This document shows positions 1-4,054 of a stretch of DNA of 5,964 nt, in pieces. Positions within the stretch are counted from its first letter, which is position 1, and every line of letters starts with the position of its first letter. The notes below the pieces were generated by a model. It saw only the letters and a list, made by a program, of their open reading frames with translations, ran no database searches and was not told the DNA's origin. The stretch is taken from positions 1 to 5,964 of the forward strand of contig URLB01000116.1 in assembly GCA_900548595.1 (NCBI GenBank). Reading direction: 5' to 3'. A program made the translations under genes and the position numbers. The stretch comes from an uncultured Eubacteriales bacterium. Its GTDB lineage: Bacteria > Bacillota > Clostridia > Lachnospirales > Anaerotignaceae.

Positions 1-323
1 TTCGGCTCTTTTTTTATTTTCAGACCGAAAGCAATATTGTCATATACGTTCATATGCGGAAAAAGCGCATATTTCTGGAATACCGTATTAAGTTCCCTTT
101 TATGCGGAGGAACATCCGATATATCGCTGTCCCCGAAAATAACCTGTCCCTCATCCTGTCGCAGAAAACCGCCCAAAATTCTGAGGAGCGTTGTTTTTCC
201 GCATCCCGACGGACCGAGAAGCGTTACAAATTCGTTTTCGTAAATATCAAGGTTTATGCCTCTAAGCACTACCTGTCCGTCAAAACTTTTAACTATATTT
301 TTGAATTGTATAAGCTTGTCCAT
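1..323 (-). CDS. potA: Polyamine-type ABC transporter ATP-binding protein, N-terminal part (PotA-like), cut by the left window edge
   Basis: About 107 residues are visible, starting MDKLIQFKNIVKSFDGQ; the C-terminus lies beyond the left edge. Walker A is GPSGCGKT at residues 37-44. The Q-loop is VFQKYALFPHM at 81-91, with Gln83. ABC signature, Walker B and the C-terminal TOBE region are not in the window. The FFQKYALFPHM-type Q-loop and the N-terminal pattern are typical of the spermidine/putrescine importer ATPase, which powers uptake through inner-membrane permeases. It lies directly downstream of an XRE-cupin regulator with a 9-nt gap, and its ribosome site AGGAGG overlaps that gene's stop codon, so the two are cotranscribed and probably translationally coupled. 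Related iron or sulfate importer ATPases share the visible motifs, so substrate assignment leans on the neighbour. Confidence 0.88.
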   Translation of the reverse strand, partial: MDKLIQFKNIVKSFDGQVVLRGINLDIYENEFVTLLGPSGCGKTTLLRILGGFLRQDEGQVIFGDSDISDVPPHKRELNTVFQKYALFPHMNVYDNIAFGLKIKKEP

Positions 324-335
324 ATTCCCCTCCTA
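324..335 (-). promoter_or_regulatory. potA ribosome binding site overlapping the upstream stop codon
   Basis: On the minus strand the sequence reads TAGGAGGGGAATATG. The TAG stop of the XRE-cupin gene (335-333) supplies the first bases of AGGAGG, and the potA ATG follows at 323. Ribosomes finishing the regulator therefore stop on the potA initiation site, which fits translational coupling and fixes the potA start. Confidence 0.85.
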
Positions 336-866
336 AAACAGCGGCGGCGTAGATACCCATATTACTTTTGCCGTCGTTTTTTTCTCATTAAGAATATAAT
401 GGAAATCCTTTCCCGTTGTGTAAAAGGTTTCTCCCTTTTTTACCGAATATTTTTTGTCTCCGATAACAAGTATTACACTTCCGTCGACAACATATCCGAA
501 TTCCTCTCCCCCGTGAGGATTTACATTAAAAGATTTTCCGCCTTCCGGTATCTCAAGCAATATCGGCTCCATTTCGTTTTTCTGCGTGTTGGGAACAATC
601 CAATTTATCGTACACTCTTCCCTCTCATCGACAAAAAAATCTTTTTTCTGGAAAACAACCTGTTCGTTTTTTTCCTCCATAAAAAAGTCCGACAGAGAAC
701 TTCCCAAAGCCTCGAGAATATCCTCCAGCGTAGAAATAGACGGCGATGTAAGATTTCTTTCCAATTGGGATAAAAAGCCCTTTGTCAGCTCGCTTCTGCT
801 GGCCAGTTCCTCAAGGGTCAGTCCGTTTTGAACACGGAGCTGTTTTATTTTATGACCTATATCCAT
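333..866 (-). CDS. XRE-family regulator with C-terminal cupin domain (PuuR-like), likely polyamine-responsive
   Basis: The protein has 177 residues, the usual size for HTH-cupin regulators. Residues 4-62 form an XRE-type helix-turn-helix (IKQLRVQNGLTLEELASRS, then LTKGFLSQLERN). Residues 105-173 form a single cupin barrel with HGGEEFGYVVDG at 118-129, and His118, Glu122 and His156 are candidate ligand or metal residues. Members of this family control polyamine or amino-acid uptake and catabolism, the cupin sensing a small molecule. Here it heads an operon with a PotA-type ATPase, so local control of polyamine import is the likely role. AGAGG lies 8-9 nt before the ATG. Upstream lie a clear promoter and two tandem dyads just after the -10, suggesting autorepression. 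The ligand is inferred from the neighbour only. Confidence 0.9.
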   Translation of the reverse strand: MDIGHKIKQLRVQNGLTLEELASRSELTKGFLSQLERNLTSPSISTLEDILEALGSSLSDFFMEEKNEQVVFQKKDFFVDEREECTINWIVPNTQKNEMEPILLEIPEGGKSFNVNPHGGEEFGYVVDGSVILVIGDKKYSVKKGETFYTTGKDFHYILNEKKTTAKVIWVSTPPLF

Positions 867-883
867 AATTTCGCCTCTTTATA

Positions 884-902
884 AATACTAAACAAAAGTA
901 TT
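884..902. promoter_or_regulatory. Operator-like dyad 2 in the XRE-cupin leader
   Basis: AATACTAAACAAAAGTATT is a 19-bp dyad with perfect 6-bp arms AATACT/AGTATT and a 7-bp spacer. Its centre (893) is 21 bp from that of dyad 1 (914), about two helical turns, so dimers on both sites would face the same side of the DNA. It ends about 17 bp before the XRE-cupin start codon. Confidence 0.55.
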
Positions 903-904
903 AA

Positions 905-923
905 TGTAACTAAACGAATTACA
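905..923. promoter_or_regulatory. Operator-like dyad 1, touching the -10 of the XRE-cupin promoter
   Basis: TGTAACTAAACGAATTACA on the plus strand is a 19-bp imperfect palindrome, with TGTAA/TTACA arms and a mismatch at the sixth pair. It abuts the -10 and covers the predicted start. It shares the core CTAAAC with dyad 2, 22 bp away. Position and repetition suggest a binding site for the XRE-cupin protein itself; this is inferred. Confidence 0.55.
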
Positions 924-950
924 TTATACATGTTTTTGGAAATATTGCAA
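923..950 (-). promoter_or_regulatory. Promoter of the XRE-cupin/potA operon
   Basis: On the minus strand, TTGCAA (950-945; 4 of 6 to consensus) is followed by a 16-bp spacer and a perfect TATAAT (928-923). The predicted start is near 916, giving a leader of about 50 nt. Both operator-like dyads lie at or just downstream of this start, where a bound repressor would block initiation. Confidence 0.75.
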
Positions 951-979
951 GTATATTAAATAAAAAATTCGATTTATTA

Positions 980-1007
980 AACTTTTTATATGATTAAACA
1001 AAAAGTT
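980..1007. repeat. Inverted repeat upstream of the trxA promoter
   Basis: Perfect 8-bp arms AACTTTTT (980-987) and AAAAAGTT (1000-1007) flank a 12-nt loop. The centre lies about 63 bp before the predicted trxA start, just upstream of the Crp/Fnr-like site. It has no T-tract or G+C-rich stem, so it does not look like a terminator. It may be an AT-rich upstream element or another binding site. Confidence 0.4.
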
Positions 1008-1008
1008 A

Positions 1009-1024
1009 TGTGACTGAATCACTG
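1009..1024. promoter_or_regulatory. Crp/Fnr-type site at the trxA promoter
   Basis: TGTGACTGAATCACTG contains GTGA-N5-TCAC, centred at 1016. It matches the site between the Crp-like gene and trxB at 13 of 16 positions with identical arm spacing. It sits where the -35 hexamer should be (the best -35 there, CTGAAC, matches only 3 of 6), centred about 41 bp before the predicted start. That is the class II activator position. The encoded regulator at 2236-2892 is the obvious candidate. The 5-bp spacer is one less than the CRP consensus. Confidence 0.6.
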
Positions 1025-1039
1025 AACCTATAACAAATT

Positions 1040-1056
1040 CAGTATATACTGTACCC
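1040..1056 (+). promoter_or_regulatory. trxA promoter -10 region
   Basis: TATACT at 1045-1050 (5 of 6 to consensus) predicts a start near 1057 and a leader of about 43 nt. The hexamer lies in a perfect 12-bp palindrome, CAGTATATACTG (1040-1051). No good -35 exists 16-18 bp upstream; the Crp/Fnr-like dyad occupies that place, so the promoter is probably activator dependent. Confidence 0.55.
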
Positions 1057-1099
1057 ATAAACAAAAGAAAACAGACTTAAAACAAAAGGAGAGATATAT

Positions 1100-1411
1100 A
1101 TGACAGCATTAAATATAACAACAAATAACTTCAACGCAGAAATTATGAACTCAGATAAACCCGTACTTATCGACTTCTTTGCAACATGGTGCGGCCCCTG
1201 CAAAATGGTTTCTCCCATAGTGGACCAGATAGCGGAAGAAAACGCAGACATAAAGGTTTGCAAAATAAATATAGACGAACAGAGCGAACTGGCTTCGGCC
1301 TTCGGAGTAATGAGCATACCGACTCTCGTAGCATTAAAAGACGGAAAAGAAATAACGAGAACAGTAGGCGCAGTTCCTAAGAGTAATATACTTAAAATGT
1401 TCGGAAAATAA
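1100..1411 (+). CDS. trxA: Thioredoxin
   Basis: This is a cytosolic dithiol-disulfide oxidoreductase that reduces protein disulfides and is recharged by thioredoxin reductase with NADPH. It has 103 residues, normal for a single-domain thioredoxin with no signal peptide. The active site ATWCGPCKM has Cys31 and Cys34. Asp25 is in VLIDFFA, and the cis-proline loop SIPT contains Pro74. There is an extra cysteine, Cys54, in IKVCKINIDE, where many thioredoxins have a non-thiol residue; it could be oxidised or modified. AAAGGAGAG lies 8 nt before the ATG. The gene stands alone between its own promoter and a terminator. Its reductase is about 1.7 kb away on the same strand, and both promoters carry the same Crp/Fnr-like site. 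Confidence 0.97.
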   Translation: MTALNITTNNFNAEIMNSDKPVLIDFFATWCGPCKMVSPIVDQIAEENADIKVCKINIDEQSELASAFGVMSIPTLVALKDGKEITRTVGAVPKSNILKMFGK

Positions 1412-1481
1412 TAAACGAAACGGAAAATAAAAGAATAACTGAAAGAACTTGAAAAATAATTCCCCCAAAACTTTATATCGG

Positions 1482-1514
1482 GTTTGATAATTCCCCACCC
1501 CAAATTTATCAAAC
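1482..1514. repeat. 9-bp inverted repeat in the C-rich trxA downstream region
   Basis: GTTTGATAA (1482-1490) and TTATCAAAC (1506-1514) are perfect arms around a 15-nt loop. The loop holds CCCCACCCC, and two further C-runs flank the repeat (1462-1466 and 1519-1522). The region from 1412 to 1536 otherwise has no gene. The stem is AT-rich and lacks a following T-tract, so a primary terminator role is unlikely; it could stabilise the 3' end of the trxA mRNA. Confidence 0.5.
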
Positions 1515-1536
1515 TTTACCCCATCTAAACAAAAAT

Positions 1537-1561
1537 AAGGAGCGCTTAGCGCTCCTTTTAT
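1537..1561. terminator. Bidirectional terminator between trxA and hsp20
   Basis: AAGGAGCGC and GCGCTCCTT form a 9-bp stem around a TTA loop (1537-1557). On the plus strand TTTTATTTATT follows, and on the minus strand TTATTTTTGTTT follows. It can therefore end both the trxA transcript and the convergent hsp20 transcript, whose stop codon is at 1564-1562. Confidence 0.88.
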
Positions 1562-2008
1562 TTATTCAATCTGTATATTATTGCTTCTTTCTATATATTT
1601 TATATCATTTTTAGGAATTGAGAGTTTCAGTATACCGTCTTCAAATTTTGCATGTATATCGGTTTCTTTAACAGAATCGCCCACATAAAAACTTCTTGCC
1701 ATGCTTCCCGAATAGCGTTCCTGACGGATATATCTTCCTTTGTTATCTGTCTTATCTTTTTCAAGGCTCTTGTCCGCCGTTATCGTAAGATAGCCGTTTT
1801 CAAGTTTTGCATTTATTTCCTCTTTCTTAAATCCCGGAAGGTCAACGTCAAGCTCGTAGGTATTTTCATTTTCCCTTACGTCTGTTTTCATCATGTTTTT
1901 TGCATGTTTTCCGTACAGAGGATTTCTTTCGCCGAAAAAGTCTCTTTCAAACGGGAAGTTCATCCATTCATCAAATAAGTTTTCTCCAAAAATACTAGGC
2001 ATCATCAT
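1562..2008 (-). CDS. Small heat-shock protein, Hsp20/alpha-crystallin family
   Basis: This is an ATP-independent holdase that binds unfolding proteins in the cytosol and hands them to DnaK/ClpB-type machines. It has 148 residues, usual for bacterial Hsp20. A short aromatic N-terminal arm (1-39) precedes the alpha-crystallin domain at about 40-134. The domain contains LPGF at 57-60 and the conserved end motif GILKLSIPK at 125-133. The C-terminal I-x-I anchor is IQI at 145-147, used in oligomer assembly. Three ATG codons stand in a row (2008, 2005, 2002); AGGAGA at 2022-2017 best serves the first. A promoter with CIRCE over its -35 indicates HrcA heat-shock control. The roughly 130-nt leader is long and has structure of its own. 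Confidence 0.95.
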   Translation of the reverse strand: MMMPSIFGENLFDEWMNFPFERDFFGERNPLYGKHAKNMMKTDVRENENTYELDVDLPGFKKEEINAKLENGYLTITADKSLEKDKTDNKGRYIRQERYSGSMARSFYVGDSVKETDIHAKFEDGILKLSIPKNDIKYIERSNNIQIE

Positions 2009-2050
2009 AAGTCATATCTCCTTTCATAATGACATGTTGATTAATATTTT

Positions 2051-2082
2051 TTAGCACTGTCGGAGAAATCCGAGGTGTTGAA
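2051..2082. repeat. Hairpin and CIRCE-half copy in the hsp20 leader
   Basis: TCGGA (2060-2064) and TCCGA (2069-2073) pair around GAAA, and AGCAC/GTGTT (2053-2057, 2075-2079) extends the stem past a small internal loop. The left arm contains TTAGCACTGTC, an exact 11-bp copy of the left side of the CIRCE at 2164. It lies in the hsp20 5' leader. On the plus strand it is followed closely by TTTTTT (2083-2088), terminator-like, but no plus-strand gene ends here. Confidence 0.5.
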
Positions 2083-2147
2083 TTTTTTGGAACCGGTATT
2101 AGAGATTGTTTTTCTTTTTATTTATCTCTTTCCTTTGTTCTGACCAT

Positions 2148-2176
2148 AATATAACGCTGCTTGTTAGCACTGTCAA
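2148..2176 (-). promoter_or_regulatory. hsp20 promoter
   Basis: On the minus strand a perfect TTGACA (2176-2171), a 17-bp spacer and TATATT (2153-2148; 5 of 6) make a strong sigma-A type promoter. The start is predicted near 2141, giving a leader of about 130 nt. The -35 lies inside the CIRCE element, so HrcA binding would block RNA polymerase. Confidence 0.88.
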
Positions 2177-2190
2177 TAGGTAAGTGCTAA
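2164..2190. promoter_or_regulatory. CIRCE operator (HrcA site) of hsp20
   Basis: TTAGCACTG-N9-AAGTGCTAA matches the consensus TTAGCACTC-N9-GAGTGCTAA at 16 of 18 arm positions with the exact 27-bp length. The two differences are the innermost base of each arm. HrcA repression through CIRCE is well established for groE and dnaK operons; its use at an hsp20 gene is less common. Confidence 0.88.
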
Positions 2191-2235
2191 TTCTAATTTA
2201 TTTCTAATTATCAGCTTAGTTGTATAAGCAAAAGC

Positions 2236-2892
2236 TTACTCCGCCATATCCTCCAGCCTTTTTCTATCCGTTATCTGAATATTTCCCCTCGACAGTTTAA
2301 CAATGCCCTCCGTCTGGAAATATTTCAACATCCTTGACACAACTTCTCTTGCGCTTCCCATGTGATTGGCTATTTTTTCATGGGTAATGGTCAGTATATC
2401 GCTCTGTTCTATGTTGCTTTCTTCCAACAGAAATTCCGCAAGTCTGGAGTCAAAACTTTTAAACATTATCTGGTCCATAAGCCACATTACGTCCGAAAAT
2501 CTGGAAGCCATTATTTTATTGGCATAGTTTGCCAATGACGCCGACTGCTCCATGACTTCGTTAAAAATATTCGGCGGTATTATATAAAATTCCGAATCTT
2601 CCTCCGCCTCTATACTTATGTCAAACTGTATACCCGACAACACGCACGAAGCCGAAAACAGGCATATATCCCTTTCAAAAAGACGATACAGCGTTACTTC
2701 TCTGCCGCTTTGGCTTACTATATACGCTCTGAATCTGCCCGATATAACAAGCACAAGACCGAGGCAGTCCCCGTATCCTCTGTGGAGCACTTCATCCTTT
2801 TTTATTTTGCGTTTTACAGCCGTACTTTCAATTAAATTTCTTTGGTTATCATTCAGTTTATCCCACTCGGGAAAAAATTCTTTCAGTTCCAC
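2236..2892 (-). CDS. Crp/Fnr-family transcriptional regulator
   Basis: With the GTG start at 2892 the protein has 218 residues, normal for the family. A cyclic-nucleotide-binding-type beta roll spans about 10-120 (LVLVISGRFRAYIVSQSGREVTLYRLFERD), followed by a dimerisation helix and a winged HTH at about 145-210. The recognition helix GSAREVVSRMLKYF has Arg182, Glu183 and Arg187, the spacing that in E. coli CRP contacts TGTGA. Cysteines are at 43, 77 and 83; there is no N-terminal Fnr-type cysteine cluster, and the CRP cAMP pocket residues are not clearly present. It is divergent from trxB with a TGTGA-N5-TCAC site between them. A longer frame from ATG 2925 has no ribosome site. No convincing terminator follows (only TAAGC-aaaa-GCTTA over the stop), so read-through into hsp20 is possible. 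The ligand is unknown. Confidence 0.92.
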   Translation of the reverse strand: MELKEFFPEWDKLNDNQRNLIESTAVKRKIKKDEVLHRGYGDCLGLVLVISGRFRAYIVSQSGREVTLYRLFERDICLFSASCVLSGIQFDISIEAEEDSEFYIIPPNIFNEVMEQSASLANYANKIMASRFSDVMWLMDQIMFKSFDSRLAEFLLEESNIEQSDILTITHEKIANHMGSAREVVSRMLKYFQTEGIVKLSRGNIQITDRKRLEDMAE

Positions 2893-2900
2893 ATTTACCG

Positions 2901-2906
2901 CCTCCC
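2901..2906 (-). promoter_or_regulatory. Ribosome binding site deciding a GTG start for the Crp-like gene
   Basis: GGGAGG on the minus strand lies exactly 8 nt before GTG at 2892-2890. The upstream in-frame ATG at 2925 is preceded by an AT-rich stretch with no Shine-Dalgarno. Predicted promoter -10s for this gene lie at or next to that ATG, which also argues for GTG. Confidence 0.75.
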
Positions 2907-2950
2907 ATTGAGGTGAGTATATCATTTGATAATTTTATAAGCAATATATT

Positions 2951-2966
2951 TGTGATTTTATCACTG
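2951..2966. promoter_or_regulatory. Crp/Fnr-type site in the regulator-trxB intergenic region
   Basis: TGTGATTTTATCACTG, with perfect 5-bp arms GTGAT/ATCAC, is centred at 2958. It matches the trxA site at 13 of 16 positions, including the flanking T and TG. For trxB, TAAAAT begins 29 bp after the centre, the same distance as at trxA. For the divergent regulator gene, a possible -10 TATAAA (2939-2934) would place the site across its -35, suggesting autoregulation. Confidence 0.62.
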
Positions 2967-2984
2967 TTATTAATCCGTATTTTT

Positions 2985-2992
2985 TATAAAAT
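2985..2992 (+). promoter_or_regulatory. Probable trxB promoter -10
   Basis: The overlapping hexamers TATAAA (2985-2990) and TAAAAT (2987-2992) each match consensus at 5 of 6. The latter stands 29 bp from the centre of the Crp/Fnr-like site, giving a start near 2999 and a leader of about 74 nt. A rival -10, TATGAT at 3031-3036, has no -35 at the usual distance. Confidence 0.45.
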
Positions 2993-3072
2993 AACATTAA
3001 ATAAGAAAATAATATCGAAACTGTATCTTTTATGATAGATGTGGTAAACTGGGTTTAAAGGAGTTGTTACTT

Positions 3073-3993
3073 ATGAAAAAATACAATACTGTTATAATAG
3101 GCGGAGGACCGGCAGGATATACGGCGGCTTTATATGCGGCAAGGGCCGGCTTAAGCGTTATTGTTCTCGAAATGCTCTCACCGGGCGGTCAAATGGCTAC
3201 AACAACGGAAATCGACAACTATCCTGGGTTTGAAGAAACCGTAGACGGTTTTGATCTTGCACAGAAAATGAAAGCCGGCGCCGAACGTTTCGGTGTTGAA
3301 AGCGAATTTGCCGAAGTAACCGAAATAGATTTACAGTCCGATATTAAAACTATAAAAACAACGTCAGGCGATTTTGAAGCCGACACAGTAATACTGGCAA
3401 CGGGCGCGGCTCCCAGAGAACTCGGCGTCGAGGGTGAAAGAGAACTCAGAGGAAGAGGAGTATCATACTGCGCTACATGCGACGGAATGATGTACAGAAA
3501 CAAAACCGTCGTTGTTGTCGGCGGCGGAAACTCAGCGGCAGAGGACGCTCTTTATCTCTCCAAGCTTTGCGCCAAAGTATATATGGTACACAGAAGAGAT
3601 AAACTCAGAGCCTCCGTATCGTATCAAAGACAGCTTGAAAAAGCCGAAAATGTGGAATTTATATGGAACAGCGAAGTTACGGCGCTTTTGCATGACAACA
3701 TAATTACAGGCGCTGAAATAACAAACCGTTTGACAGGTGAAAAATCCAAAATAGATTGCAACGGTATATTTGTCGCAGTCGGCAGAATACCTAATACGGA
3801 GCTTGTAAAGGGTCAGATTGAACTTGATAGAGAAGGTTATATCATTGCAGGTGAAGATACGAAAACAAATATCCCCGGCGTTTTTGCCGCTGGTGATGTA
3901 AGACAGAAACCTTTGAGACAAATCGTTACGGCTGCTTCGGACGGAGCCGTTGCAAGTAAATTCGTTGAAGAATATATGGGACTGCTCCCCTGA
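3073..3993 (+). CDS. trxB: Thioredoxin reductase (NADPH, FAD)
   Basis: This enzyme passes electrons from NADPH through FAD and a cysteine pair to thioredoxin. It has 306 residues, typical of low-molecular-weight TrxB. The FAD-binding motif is IIGGGPAGYTAA (8-19), the redox site is CATC (Cys133, Cys136), and the NADPH fold is VVGGGNSAAEDA (148-159). HRRDKLRA (173-180) supplies arginines for the NADPH 2'-phosphate, and the C-terminal FAD motif is GDVRQKPLRQIVTAASDGAVAS. The ATG at 3073 is chosen because AAAGGAG (3057-3063) precedes it by 9 nt; an in-frame TTG at 3064 touches the ribosome site itself. The partner is presumably the TrxA in this window. Codon use favours GAA, AAA and ATA. It ends before a strong palindromic terminator. 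Confidence 0.97.
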   Translation: MKKYNTVIIGGGPAGYTAALYAARAGLSVIVLEMLSPGGQMATTTEIDNYPGFEETVDGFDLAQKMKAGAERFGVESEFAEVTEIDLQSDIKTIKTTSGDFEADTVILATGAAPRELGVEGERELRGRGVSYCATCDGMMYRNKTVVVVGGGNSAAEDALYLSKLCAKVYMVHRRDKLRASVSYQRQLEKAENVEFIWNSEVTALLHDNIITGAEITNRLTGEKSKIDCNGIFVAVGRIPNTELVKGQIELDREGYIIAGEDTKTNIPGVFAAGDVRQKPLRQIVTAASDGAVASKFVEEYMGLLP

Positions 3994-4018
3994 TTAACAA
4001 CTGACATATCAGTAAACA

Positions 4019-4052
4019 AAAACGGAAAGAAACTTAAGTTTCTTTCCGTTTT
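4019..4052. terminator. Bidirectional terminator: 34-bp perfect palindrome between trxB and the PucR-type gene
   Basis: Two uninterrupted 17-bp arms, 4019-4035 and 4036-4052, meet at CTTAAG with no spacer. The outer AAAA/TTTT supplies a T-tract in both directions. It lies 25 bp after the trxB stop and 2 bp from the stop codon of the convergent PucR-type gene. In RNA the tip must open into a small loop. A minor dyad ACTGA-cata-TCAGT (4000-4013) lies just before it. Confidence 0.88.
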
Positions 4053-4054
4053 CA

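Noticed and set aside
54..773. Long plus-strand open frame opposite potA and the XRE-cupin gene
   Set aside because: It spans two recognisable minus-strand genes and their junction, has no ribosome site, and its translation is rich in Arg, Phe and Tyr with no domain pattern.
1040..1051. LexA/SOS box at CAGTATATACTG
   Set aside because: The Gram-positive LexA site is of the GAAC-N4-GTTC type, and the arm order differs from the E. coli box (CTG-N10-CAG). It is kept only as an unassigned palindrome.
1039..1512. Minus-strand open frame across trxA
   Set aside because: It lies antisense to a clear thioredoxin gene and crosses its promoter and 3' repeat. Its hydrophobic look comes from the reverse strand of a lysine- and glutamate-rich gene.
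1995..2027. Ten-codon upstream frame (ATG 2027 to TAG 1995, minus) overlapping the hsp20 start
   Set aside because: It has no ribosome site of its own and contains the hsp20 Shine-Dalgarno; probably chance in a region rich in ATG.
2051..2088. Plus-strand rho-independent terminator (hairpin followed by TTTTTT)
   Set aside because: No plus-strand transcript is expected here, since trxA ends at the strong terminator at 1537-1557 and the region is the hsp20 leader.
2225..2238. Terminator for the Crp-like gene (TAAGC-aaaa-GCTTA)
   Set aside because: Five weak pairs overlapping the stop codon and no T-tract on the minus strand.
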